Source: Astrothelium macrocarpum (lineage: Eukaryota > Ascomycota > Dothideomycetes > Trypetheliales > Trypetheliaceae). Taken from it: a stretch of DNA of 64,000 nt. The stretch is taken from assembly GCA_021030915.1 (NCBI GenBank), contig JAGEMR010000056.1, positions 62,001-126,000 of the forward strand, in the 5' to 3' direction. The position numbers and the translations under genes are program-made. The notes under the pieces are model-generated. The model had not been told where the DNA came from. It made no database searches and saw nothing but the letters and a program-made list of their open reading frames with translations. This document shows, piece after piece, positions 35,653 to 47,091 of the stretch (the stretch's first letter is position 1; the number at the start of each line of letters is the position of its first letter).

Positions 35653-35844
35653 TCACATAATGGAGCAAGGGATAATGCAGCAAGAGCATCCGCCGCCACC
35701 ATCACCGCACTCGATACATGGTAGGCTTGATTTGACCTGTGGTCCACCTTTGCCCGCAGAGGATACCGATGAAGATGTAGAGATTGACACAGAGGTGCCG
35801 GTAGTGGTTGCAGGGCCGCTTGAAGAACCAGCCGGCTGTACCAT
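35653..35844 (-). CDS. Small Cys-rich protein with C-terminal CaaX box
   Basis: 63 codons from ATG at 35844, in the favourable context ACAAAAAATGG. The first 40 residues are Ser/Thr/Gly/Pro-rich. The last 21 contain seven cysteines and finish GGGGCSCCIIPCSIM. The terminal CSIM fits the CaaX farnesylation signal, and the neighbouring cysteines would suit palmitoylation. Upstream, a splice donor GTAAGT at 35996 with branch TCTAAC and nearby acceptors suggests a 5' UTR intron, supporting a real transcript. It could be a lipid-anchored membrane peptide or a precursor of a lipopeptide signal related in layout to fungal a-factor. It is longer and more Cys-rich than known ascomycete a-pheromone precursors. 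No homologue is recognised. Confidence 0.5.
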   Translation of the reverse strand: MVQPAGSSSGPATTTGTSVSISTSSSVSSAGKGGPQVKSSLPCIECGDGGGGCSCCIIPCSIM

Positions 35845-37224
35845 TTTTTGTATCGCGTCGTTTCAATTGAAGAGTAATAGGTACGGTAGAGATGTGTCAA
35901 TGGGCGCTTGAGACTTGTTAGAAGAGAATATCAATGCCACTAGACGTATGAATATCGTAGACTGGGCAGAAGAAACAAGTTAGAAGATGTACTTACAGGA
36001 TTAATGAAGCGACTTCGGTGGTGAGGAGAGTTAGTACCGATCAAAGTTTGAGGAGATCCTGCTTTTTGTAAGGGGGAGCGAATGTGAACCTTGAAACTTG
36101 GATAACAGGGATCCACGAGACAAGCGCCAAAGTAACATGCCCCACAGCCGCCACCTTCGATACTAATCGATGAATCATCCGCTGACTTGTTTCTGGGGGT
36201 AAACGATTTGGGTGTCTCTTCTTATGAGTCTTGTTAGCGTGGCGGGGCTTTTGCTGTGCTAAGAAACAGCTTTCAGGCACAGGCAAGCATGTTCACATGT
36301 TAGACTTCAATTTCCAATACTACAACCACTTACGTCATTCTCTCGCGGGTGGCACTGCAGCGGGAATGAAACGATAGACATCGACTTGGAAAAGACAACG
36401 ATACTCCATACTCGATTGCTCACTGAGATGTAGAGAGAAAAGAGGCAGGAATCTATTCAGAGACACGGATTGCAGTTCTAAGGGATCTGGGCCTTTGCAA
36501 CCTAACGTCCGATCCTCAAGAAATCAGTTCTCCAATTGAATGTGCGGGGACGCCTCGAATTTGGCGATATTTGAGCCACATTTTGAGGCAAGCAAATGAT
36601 ATTGGGCCGTTCGGGACACTGCATATCCGAATATTGGCCTATCATTGAGGAAAATCCTCCATCACAATCGTTGGCGGTAGTTCTATTGTAAAGCTTGGTG
36701 GAAGTGGCCAGCAGATATGCATAAATACGAGAGGTCAACCGCGTTTAAAGTTAGCCAAAGTCATAAGCGTGTGGCTCTTTTGGCTGCCAGTTGACACTCA
36801 ATGTATGTGCGACTAGATCACTTAACGCATAAGCATGTCATAGCTATACCATCCATTAGTGTTCACATCGCATGGTAGCCTCACGGGCCTGTAGAAGAAG
36901 TTCTCATTAGCTCATTTCAGTTCACCATTTCGGTGCACGCCGTCAAACTCGCGAGCATCTAATCATAGAAGGGCATGAAATCCTGATGCCGGCATCCCTT
37001 ATATCTGTAGCAAATTCTGACCGCTAAGTTCTCTAATCAAGCAACGACTGGCGGCTACTTACCAACCGCAAGAGACAACCGACCCCAAGCTGTTGACGAG
37101 CAAACATATGAAATCTCGAATGAGTGACGTGGAAATCCTCAACACCTTCTCCCGGACCGCATGGGATATCTAAAGTGGTAATCAAGCCGTAACACCGTAT
37201 TCTATAACCTCCCAGTTCACCCGT
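35845..37224. other. Spacer, no supported gene
   Basis: 1.38 kb containing the probable 5' UTR (with intron donor at 35996) of the small CaaX gene and the 3' flank of Lsb5. No convincing coding, RNA or repeat feature. Confidence 0.55.
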
Positions 37225-39003
37225 CTACACGTCTTTCCTATGATAAGGTTAGCGAAGAACAGATGAAAATTGCTAGAGAAGACGACTTACCAGGTCATGC
37301 CGCTTTTCTCCACATATGGCGTCTTTACGGCATTCTGATCACCAAAGGGATCGTTCTCATCGGCACTGTCTTCTCCAAGCTCCTCCTCACTGTCCTCAGC
37401 TGCTGAAGACTTGAAACCCGGCACAGGTGGCATCGGCATGCTTCCAGGTCTCGGAGGCTTGGTAGGTGGTGTTTCGCCCAACTTGAGACCTGCCAATGCT
37501 GCCTCTGCGTCTTTGCGGCTGGGTTTGTTCAGAGAGCCCGCCCCCATATCAAGCTCAGCTTCGCTATCACTGTCATCGCTGATACTTTTGTCCATGATCT
37601 CGAAAGCCATGAGCGCTTTGACGAGCTCGTCGTTTGCGCTGAGAAGGCTACCTATCCATTCGTCTGACTCGACCGCTTGGATATAACGCAGGATTTGACG
37701 GCGGAGCGTCTTGCATTGTTCAAATCGGTTCATGACTTCAGCATTTTCGTTGACTCGACTGTTTTCACGATTGACGAGCTTCAACGCATTGAGGAGGTTT
37801 GTGCTAGCAACAGACGCAGAGGCGATTGCTTCCAGAAGTTGAGGTTTCTCTTTACTTAGGTCGACGGGTTTGATATTAGCTTTCTTATCTCTCTTGAATA
37901 TCGATGAGGTGCTCTTCGACGGAGTGGTAGGGAATGCAGATGGACGAGATGATGATCCAGATGAGCCTGCAGCAGCTGTGAGAGAACCAGATCGTGCAGA
38001 TCTGGAGAAGTGAGGAGAGACGGGACTGTTTGGATTCGAGGAATTCTCGGCTTCCATCTCGGTCTCCCGTATTACTTTTGACTGTTGAGGTGCCGGTCGC
38101 TTCGTCCGTGGTAAATCCTTGTAGAGAGTTGATATCCCTTGTAAGCCAGGGGTCGACTTGTATGCATTGGCCCACTGGCGAAACAAAATGTTGCATTTTG
38201 TCCGAACATCTGAATCGACCATGTCATCTTTGGCTAGAATGCGAAGGCGCTCAAGAAGTGGCTCGTCTATAAACGAGCGCTGGAAACGACTTCCTCCATT
38301 TTCTAGAAGGCTGTCTATGATTGTCAAGGCTCTTAGCTGACGGTGTACACTTCCATATTTCCTATGAAAACATTTGTAAGCAACATCCCGGTCAACGACT
38401 TGATAAATAGGGCTTTGCTTACAGCTTCTTGCGGAGGGCCCTGGCGGCCTCTGTTGCCCCGGAATCTTGCAGTCTGATTACTTCGATCAAATCCACAATC
38501 CCACCAATGTCATTCTCCTCATATTGCTCGCTAGTCAATCGGTCGATTTGGACAGTGATGGCAGTAAATGGCTTCCTCTGTTCCAAGACCCAACGTTTCA
38601 GTACTCTCCTTAAATGACGATAATTGCAGGCCGGACAAGCAGCTTGATATTTGGGTATACGACAAGGACGTTTGGAATGTTCAGATTCGGAATGAGATTG
38701 TGAAAGTTGCGAAATTCTTCGCTTTTTAGAAGTCGAATGGGGATTTGGTTCTTCAGAATATGGAGGTGGTTTATCAGGTGAAGTCAAAAGTGAAGAATGA
38801 TATTTGGGTGGATTCGATGCAGAGGCATAAGAGTTGTACGGACAGGGATATCTCATGCATTGGTAAATAAAATTCATTTTGAGTTGGATATGTGGTTTTG
38901 CGTTTGGCGAATGCAAACAGTGGGGGAAAGGCCGAAGACGATAAAAGCTATTGTTGAGGGGTAAAGAGCATCAAACAAGTTTACTCACCGAGCCACCAAA
39001 CAT
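37225..39003 (-). CDS. LSB5: VHS/GAT adaptor Lsb5 (endocytosis)
   Basis: Four exons: 39003-38989 (only MFGGS), 38577-38423, 38361-37291 and 37237-37225 (ending MTWKDV). All are in phase and give 417 residues. The VHS domain runs from KPFTAITVQIDRLTSEQYEE through DLIEVIRLQDSGATEAARALRKKLKYG to the FADEP-like FIDEPLLERLRIL. A GAT-like helical region (about 200-300) and an acidic Pro-rich tail ending near NDPFGDQNAVKTP follow. Yeast Lsb5 links ubiquitin, Arf3 and the actin nucleator Las17 during endocytosis. The first intron is unusually long (411 nt) and remains open in the downstream frame. A longer isoform starting in that stretch is therefore possible. The last intron ends the protein with 4 extra residues instead of stopping at a TAA inside the donor. 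Confidence 0.86.
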
Positions 39004-40176
39004 ATCTGTTAACCCAAGTTCGGGGGACCCTCAATCCAATCAAAATACGATGAGCTGCTGCTGAAGGTGGTAGCCACGGGAAAGGTCAGATTACGGATTC
39101 GAGGGGTCCGGGTTGCTTGGCCGAGTGTCGATACGGACGTCCGGATTTTGCTTAAGCTATGATTCTTGGGCAGCCTGACCAAAGATGGAGAATTGATAGA
39201 CGAGGCTATGATCGACACAAACTGTTCCAGTGATGCTTGATTCCTCAGTATACAAATGGACCAGAGCAACGCCACGGGTTATCTAATGTGACTTAGCAAC
39301 TGTTGACGGGAAAAGTGAGGCCACGATGAAGCGGGATATGGTGGAATTGCATGTACTAACAACTTTACACCCCGGAGTGGGAAAGCTGATGATAGGCTGT
39401 GCACTTGAGAAAGGAAGACGTCCCCAGTAAAATGTGGGGAGCCGAACGGGTGAGCCACAGTACCACAGCCTCCACCTTGCACATGTGCATGAGCTGATGA
39501 CGTACACTAGAGCTTAGCTCAAGCCTTTGACGGGAGGATTCCACTACAAAGGGAGCCTCAATCTTTTATTTCTTGTTGGTGATGAAATTGGATAGAACAC
39601 AATCCATAAAATGGCCTGTCACGCCAGTTTGTATTAATTTGTGAGAAGTGAGTATCGTCAAGTCAAAATCGTGTTCCGTGAGGTCGTAAATTTGGATGAA
39701 ATCCGTGACGTGACCCCGTAGGACTACCTACCTTAGGTACCAAGGTTTTGCGTACGCTCTTTCGGCCCGTCGTAGGATGCGGACATCCGAAAAACTTCAA
39801 CGCGTCGTGAGCACATCACTCGTGTCAATAGGTGTCAGATGACAGCTGAGATCTTCCAGAAATGGAACATATGTGCACAGTTATGCAAATTGATTCGCTC
39901 AAGAAAGCAAAACTAGAGTGTGTTAAACAAAATATTGAGATGCTTTACTTCTAGGAAACTGTTTCGTTCTCGTTTCTTGCTAACGTAAAATTTCCAGCTC
40001 GTTTGACATTGTCCAGTCTGGGGCCAACGGCTTCAACCCTGTTAATTCCAACCCGAATCAAATTTCAAACGTCGAACATCGCGTGCGTGCGTCTACGGGG
40101 TCCGTTGACTCTGGGAGCCTTTCATGTTTCAGTCGAAAGGCGTTTATTGCTCGTTATTTAGGCCTGGGCAATCATC
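39004..40176. other. Divergent promoter region Lsb5 / unknown protein
   Basis: 1.17 kb between two outward-facing genes. Short frames only, and no repeat or RNA gene seen. Around 39720-39745 there is a small inverted repeat, CCTACCTTAGGTA-like. Confidence 0.55.
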
Positions 40177-41945
40177 ATGGCGAGCCAGGTATCCTTACCT
40201 TGCTTCCCGACCCTATTGCCAAGAGCAGGAAAAGGAAACGGAAAACTAGGGATAAGAGCATCCCGCAACCAGACGAAACTATGTCTCGACATGTGCATAG
40301 GACAAGTCCAAGCTCATTCCTTGGTGTCGATGCCTCTTTACAGCCACTCAGAGATTTCAAAGAAAATCCACCAAAAACGGCGCAATCGGAAGAGATAGTT
40401 GAGAGTAGAGTAATCGAAAAGATCCCATCGGCACATGACGGTCAAATATCTGCAACTACAATGCGTAAATTGGACTCATTTAGGTTTAAACCACCTCGAA
40501 ATTCCACCCAAAGAGTAGTCTATGATACACCAGGGATGGCAGAATCGGCGGATGTAACGGATTCTCCGGCAACGGCATCATGCGAAGCTCGACAACGCAA
40601 AGTCCCAGATACTTATCACCGCTCGTCGTCAGTTACAACTCAACCAAGCGGCCACCTTTGCATAGAACCAGGCTTTTCCTCGCCCCCGGTTTCTCAGAGC
40701 GCAGGTTTCAAGCAGAAGCATACAAGTGAAGCAGAGCCAGAGGAATGTGAAAGCGTTCTCAAACTCGACGTGTTGATAACCCAGTCTCGCTCTCCACAAA
40801 ATCCTAAACAAGACGATGGTGAAGTTGTAGTGACACCACCACTCGTTGGAGATACTACGACTAATCAGGAGTCGCGAACCAATAATCGCAACCGGAATGC
40901 ATTAATTCCTCGACCTGCCCACCCCAACCCCTCATTGTCCGTTAATCAGCTTACAGGATTTCACCTCAGTTCAGAAAGTTTAGATACACGAAGTCTCTTC
41001 ACAGAACAGATCACATCGCGAGCCGTTAAATACAGTGGGCCAAGCACGACCAAGAACAAATTACGAGTGCCGTACGATCCTCGTCAAAGCTTCGGTTCGA
41101 ATGGCCAAGAGAATCAAATACCGCCTGTGAGCAGTGTCTTGTGTAACAAAAAGAGCAACGAGCAATTTTCAAGCTCTGTCCCGACCAATGGAACGAGGCC
41201 AGCAGGAGGATATGACATTCGCCATGAAGTCCACATGTTGGAACCTGATCAAGGAGTGGAACGTTCGTGGCTTGAATCGGACGATGTAGATGTAGATATG
41301 GTACGGCCTGCAGAAGCAGCAGTGCAGCAAGACGCAACAATCGATAGGACTACAGATACTGGAAAGCAAAGAATCCTGGAAAAGGACTGTAACAGAGAGT
41401 GCATCAATATAGGCGAAGAAAATGCTTGTTTACAATCGTTGTTGTCTTCAGAGCCTAAAACGTCAGTCCCGGAGATTGTAGAAGAAAAAGTGTCTCCAAT
41501 TGTGCGACCGGCGTTCCCACGACCGATTCGAGATCGATCTCCGGTTGTGGGTTTATCAAGTTCCAGGACCTTGCGAACGTGTTTCCGTGTTGGAGAGGCT
41601 TTAAATTGCGGCTGCTCAGCTGTTCGCAATAATCGTGTGGTCATCATCGAGCGTTTTGCGAGAGTTGTTTCATCTCATCGATCAGATGCAGGTCAACACT
41701 TTGTCTTTGCCGATGCTTTCCACAACCGACCACCTCTGCTGGATGGAATCTATGAGAGGCATAGAGGTGCTGCCCTCTGGGATTCGGACAGCCGAATTTT
41801 CCTCGAGCCTTCTAACAATGGCCGTCTTTGTCGATGTATCGCCAAAATGAGACGAGAGGATAGGCGGTGGAAGCTTCATATCCTTAGCATTTGTGAAGCA
41901 AATTGGGAGGACTTCGAGCACGTTGCTGGCATTGTATGCTCTTAA
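40177..41945 (+). CDS. Fungal protein of unknown function, conserved-looking C-terminus
   Basis: The open frame runs uninterrupted from before 40083 to 41945. The first in-frame ATG is at 40281 (554 residues). Alternatively ATG at 40177 (MASQ) splices over a very short 35-nt intron (40189-40223) into a basic SRKRKRKTR stretch, giving 577 residues. I use that start because the basic run looks like a nuclear signal, but it is uncertain. The first 430 residues are disordered and rich in S, P and charge, with LDSFRFKPPR and LRDFKENPP motifs. The last 130 residues (LRTCFRVGEALNCGCSAVRNN to the end) look folded, with alternating strands ending WEDFEHVAGIVCS. I do not recognise a named domain. Confidence 0.65.
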
Positions 41946-42424
41946 CGAGTGAAGATATGTACGTGATGGGGTAATACAAGACGTGTTAACAGTGCTGAGC
42001 CATATACTCAATCTGATGTGCTTGCTTGCAGCTTGAAGGATGTAGAACCCGGTGATTTGCTCAGCACGAAGATAATTTAGATAGGTCAAAAGCTACCTAT
42101 CGACCCTTTTTCTGAATAAACTTTGTATCAGCCCTTTCAAAACATTATAGATGTAATGTACAATAGGGCAGGAACTCTGCAAGTTATTCCGAGTTTGCTT
42201 TGTCCGTGGAGAAAGTTGTATACCGTAGAAGTGAATGGGTGCTCGGCATCAAAGCCACCAAGTGTTGATTAGATGACATCTTTGTCTAACCGGATTGGTG
42301 GCCACGGCGGCACGGATCCAGCGAAATCGCAGAGCTCCACACATTTTCCCTCCTGTAGCTTCACCATGATTCTATCTGAGACTTGCCGGCCATTTTTTCG
42401 GTGTATTAATCGCGGCCAGCCATT
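41946..42424. other. Spacer, nothing recognised
   Basis: 479 bp between two same-strand genes. It is 3' flank plus promoter, with no repeat or RNA gene visible. Confidence 0.5.
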
Positions 42425-44504
42425 ATGGAAACCCCAAAACGTCCACGTTCTCCATCAATGTCGACTTTGTCAAATCCACCATTAAAACCAAGGCTGGAGA
42501 GTCAATTGACCAATGGCCTGCACGCCTATTGCCATGATAGTCCCCACGAGAATGAGGCACAGAACGGATCCGGTTCGCAAGGAATTGGAGAGCTAGCCAA
42601 GTCGCCTCGAAAGCAGCGTTCTGTTTCTGATTCCACACCCGTCCTGTCGCCCTCACCCAACTTTCGTGAATCGCGCCGAACGTCAAAAGACGACCATGCC
42701 GTTCCCACAGGCCTCCCAGCACTCCCCAAGACACCAAAGAGACCAGATTTGCCATCAAGGGGTCTGTCGCTGCAGATGCCTCCGACCGATCTCATGTCGC
42801 TGGGCTCTGCAAATGCAAGAAGTCGCGGCCCACTGTCACCACAGCTTGACACACACGAGACGTACGGCTCCCCGGCAACAGTCTTACCACGACACTCACG
42901 CGGTCTTGATTTCTCGCGTGCGTGCACGAACCTCCATCATTCTACGCTTGCCGACCATTCATCACCAGACTCGTCGCCCACAGTAGTCCAGAAGACGCTG
43001 ATGATACCTCCACGGAAACCGAATAGTGCAATGTCGCTGGATTCGCCCAGCATTGGCAGTAATGCGATGTGGCCTACATCTGGCAGCTTGGATCGGACCG
43101 CAGTGTCCAGTTCGTTGGGAAGCATGAGTATGCTTGGTGCTGAGTCTGCTAGTAGCAGCTCGGATGAGGATGAGTTGATGGAGCAAGATGAGAGAGATGA
43201 TATTCTCACAACACCACACGTACAAAAGGCCAACAATCCAAGTGCAGCAACACCATTTCAGGCGATGACCTTGTCAAGTCCAACAACTGCATGGTCAGGG
43301 AATTTCTCACCTGCAACTGCGAGTCTCATGCATTATCAGCGGGCCCGGCTGCGTCATCAACGAAGTAGGAAAAGTTCGAGCAGTGCAAGCGGGCAAAGTT
43401 CACTTGCAAGTCCTATTACTGCCTCTCCACCTCCAATGAGGGAAGCTGGTAGTTACTTTACCAAGGATTATTCTGTAAGGACCAGCGCCTCTCGCCGAGA
43501 GAGCATCTCCGTTGTCACCAATGAGCTACATATCTCATCGGGAAACGACAGTGGAGACGAGACCAGTAGACAGGGTCCATCCACATCTGGAGTGGTCAGG
43601 CGACCAGTCACAAGAAGAGGCAACCTTTTGGTATGTATTGGTGAGGCCTCATTGATGATTGTACTAACATTAACAGCCCAAAACAAAAGGCTTTGCGCGC
43701 ATTCGCGCAACTCTTATTGAAGAGAGCACCCCAGTCGACAGCGAAGCTCGGCGTGAGGCCGAAATTGTACGTCAGGTCAGGGAAAGTGATGGAGATCATC
43801 ACTCAAGCCTGGGTCCTGGAAGCTCCTCGCCGAATCTCACCCCAACAATCCCCGAATCCGCTGAGGCCGAAGCTGCAGAAGAAGATAGTATGCGTCTTGA
43901 CATGCCTACACCTGAGGCTGACAATCCGTTTGGCAATCTTGTTCGTGATGCCTCTATACATTCAGATGCCAAAGTATTCTGGAACAATATCGATGGGGGT
44001 GTGAGAACACCTCCTTTGCATCGCGCGAGTTCATCTGCTGTCACAGAAGACTTCAATGCAGATTCCCTCTCCTCGGTTCCCTCCGGCCGAAATTCATTAG
44101 GTATTCGCGCTACCCAGTCAATTGAAGTACCGCAGCGCGAAGCAACTGCTGGCAGTTCCCAATTATCTTCGCTACCTACTCATGCGGAGATGGCTAAGCG
44201 AGTCAGCAAGCGAAGGAGAGATGATGACTTTGATGTGACTTCATTTAAGCGGCGCGCGGTATCCCCGGGTATGAGTGTACAGAACAGTCCCATTCTCGCC
44301 CAGTCGCCGTCGCAACGCGATGGCGGTTGGTGGCCACAGCCAAAAGCCAGTCGTGAAGGGTCTTCTGAGGGCAAAACCCAAGGTGAGCGATCAAACAGTG
44401 CATCGAGTATGACTTCATCGACGCAGATCACGGGGCCCAAGAGGGTTGGAATGCAGGGTATGAGTGATACTCACGACGGACTGATGAAAATGAGCATTGA
44501 ATGA
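42425..44504 (+). CDS. Ser/Pro-rich fungal protein of unknown function
   Basis: Two exons, 42425-43630 and 43677-44504, joined in phase 0 over a 46-nt intron (GTATGT, branch ACTAAC), giving 677 residues. The protein is largely disordered, rich in S, P and T, with many SP/TP sites (METPKRPRSPSMS, LPKTPKRP). An acidic SSSSDEDELMEQDERDD stretch lies near residue 250. The best-ordered block spans the splice site: RRGNLLPKTKGFARIRATL followed by EARREAEIVRQVRESD. A basic KRVSKRRRDDDFD and KRRAVSP stretch near residue 590 looks like a nuclear signal. The density of proline-directed sites suggests a kinase-regulated nuclear factor, which is inference. No enzyme or DNA-binding domain is recognised. 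Confidence 0.82.
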
Positions 44505-44873
44505 GCGGAGTCAACGGGATCAATTTGGTCTCTTTGCAGACCGCAATACTCTGAATTTTTAGCTAGGCGCTGGAGGAAATGTCAAGAATCCCAATTTGAA
44601 CTTGATATGTGGCAATCGCTATATAATGTACTATAACGAACAAGTCATGCTATGACATGAATAACGAATATCAAAAATTCCAGTTCCTTAATTGAAATGA
44701 CAATGAGCTGCGTGTTTCTGTTAATATTTGAGCCGCATGTTTCTGTAAATGTTTGAACACGAGTTACTCGTTTCAAATACCTCTCACATGTTGGTGGCCA
44801 ATGCGCTAGCAGATTCAGGGTACCTAGTGACACGCCTTTAGAAACGCGATCAAGTAACAAGGCTATATTGAAT
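44505..44873. other. Spacer, nothing recognised
   Basis: 369 bp between same-strand genes. A word GCATGTTTCTGT/GCGTGTTTCTGT is repeated near 44710 and 44735, otherwise featureless. Confidence 0.5.
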
Positions 44874-45965
44874 ATGAGTTCCAGTTCCTCAGCTATAGCG
44901 TCGTTTGTGGAGGCAGCTCCTCCAGGGGAGGTAGGTAAGCCATTGTTACGACTTCAATCTCCTGTCCACGCTAATGTCGGTCCACAGCTACAGGATGTTG
45001 TTGCAGGTATGCAATGCCTTTTCTTTACCCTTTCTGCATACGCTGACTGATGCGTCTTAAGATATCAAAAGTCTTACTGGAGAAGATCCTAAGACCCTCA
45101 GCTCATTAGAGCCGGCATTCGAAAAATACAATGAGGAACAATTCACAACAGTCAAACTGCCAGGTGCTAGTGAAGCGGTACGGACTTACACTTTAGTATG
45201 GATTCATATCTTCACAGGCTTATGCATAAAAGGTCATTATAAGCCCCTACAATGCGTTGGGAGGTGAACGATATTATGATAGTGGAAGCCAGAGCTCGTT
45301 CAGATATGAGCACGGCAGCCAGAAAGTTTCAGACGTTCAATCCCATCCTTTGGAATCTAGCCATGCCGATTTAGTGTATGTACCCCAGCTCAAGTGTTTC
45401 TAATAAATTGCTAATCCATCGTGAGTACAGCAAATCACTACTGAAAACCGTGCCTACGCAAGTCCAAGAGCACTACCCGTCGGCGACTCTTGGCATATTT
45501 CCAACCGAGCGTGATTCAAAAGTTGCAATTTTAGTTGTTGCAAACAAGTACAGCCCTAATAATTTCTGGAATGGGAGATGGCGGTCCAGCTACATCTACG
45601 ACCCATCCTCAGGTACTCTGGATGCCAGCATCAAGGTCGATGTTCATTATTATGAAGATGGTAATGTGAGGCTTTTGACTGACAGACCAGTCTCAACAAG
45701 CTTGCCATCTTCATCCTCAGCAGCAGAAATCACAAAACAAATTGCTATTACGGAAAAGAAGTATCAGGAAGATCTCAATCGCGCATTTGGGACATTGAAT
45801 GAGGGGACGTTCAAGGGATTGAGAAGGCAACTGCCAATTACACGACAAAAGATTGAGTGGGATAAGATTAGCGGCTATCGGGTATGCTCATGTTTTGTGA
45901 ATTAGAAATGGATGCTAATTATATTATAGTTGGGACAAGACATTGGTGGAGGGCGTTCGAGGTAG
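44874..45965 (+). CDS. CAP1: F-actin capping protein subunit alpha
   Basis: Six exons: 44874-44930, 44988-45006, 45062-45177, 45233-45375, 45431-45881 and 45930-45965. All are in phase and give 273 residues. Five introns of 48-57 nt make this the most intron-dense gene here, and exon 2 is only 19 nt. The conserved start IASFVEAAPPGELQDVVADIKSL, the block SKVAILVVANKYSPNNFWNGRWRS and the C-terminus GTFKGLRRQLPITRQKIEWDK are diagnostic for CapZ alpha. With the beta subunit it caps filament barbed ends at actin patches. The end LGQDIGGGRSR is typical of the fungal protein. Confidence 0.94.
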
Positions 45966-47091
45966 AACCTGGAATGGGACTTTCTGGCCTCCTCGAGTCG
46001 ATCACCCTCTGCCTTTTAGTGCTTCACTTGCTCCAGGTAGATGGGGTGGGAACAGGCACAAATGCCACGCCGCTATAGTGACCAATGTGTCTTGTGAACA
46101 TCTCGGGTAGGCAGTCGATAGCTTTTAGCTAAAAAGCATGAGGCCAATGTCATTTATTCTGCTTAGACGGAGAAAATCATCCCACATTGGTACTGGCGCA
46201 TATCCTTGTGACCAAGTACGTCCTTGTGCAAGCGCAGACCCCATATGGTATTGCCAATAATCCACTCAATATCCTTTCAACTTTGACATCGACTACTCAG
46301 TTTGTTCGAAATAAAGCCCGGAGCGAAGCCACTAAAATGGAGAAAGAATTCCAGGCAACTTTTCCAGACGATGTAATTTCATAAAAATTTCTGACAAATG
46401 TGATGCATAACGGTGGCGGCAGGGAAACGACAGCCAGCGAGGAAAAAAGCATGTCACTATGGCTTCTAGTCGCTGTCGATGGTCGTCACAATCATGGAGC
46501 AGTTTTGGCTATGTAATAGGCATTGAACTTTACGACGCCTTTTTGCCCACTTACTCGAAATGAAGGTGCCCTCCTGACATTCGTTGGGCAGTAGATCGGA
46601 TATATTTTGTTCCTCCGCCGGAGGGCCGGTTATTCAATACCTACTGAGTACGACTTTCGGCTCAGGTAAAGTAACTTCGGGAGTCGGACAAAATCCGTGT
46701 TGCATGACATGACATTACCGGATTTTGGGATGAACGACCACAAAGTTCTTACTAAAACACGTATGCTACGCATTTACAAACCTCAGATTTGATATATCAC
46801 ATAGCCGCGGCACGTTGCAATTTTATGTATGTATAGTAATCGTTTCTCTGAATAAACTCCCGTGGTTCCTTGCTTATAATTAGATTTCTTGCATATGATC
46901 CGAATTTAAAAGATAAAGTTCTTTTCTTGATCCACAACAATATATGCCGCATTCATTTTGACTGTGCGCATGATCATTCTGCGATCCCAGCAAAGGACGT
47001 TTAGATCTCTCGCAACTGTGCTATCTACTAAAGATATCAGCTTTTTCCCTATTCTCATCTTAGAGATCACGAATTATCCTTAATAGGAATA
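45966..47091. other. Spacer, no supported gene
   Basis: 1.13 kb. A 65-codon frame at 46187-46384 has ordinary composition but no homology, splice signals or start context to support it. No RNA gene or repeat seen. Confidence 0.5.

Noticed and set aside
38629..38916. Separate gene nested in the Lsb5 first intron
   Set aside because: The frame has no stop before Lsb5 exon 2 and no own terminus, so at most it is an alternative N-terminus.
46187..46384. 65-codon plus-strand frame after the capping-protein gene
   Set aside because: No homology or supporting signals; the capping protein already ends cleanly at 45965.
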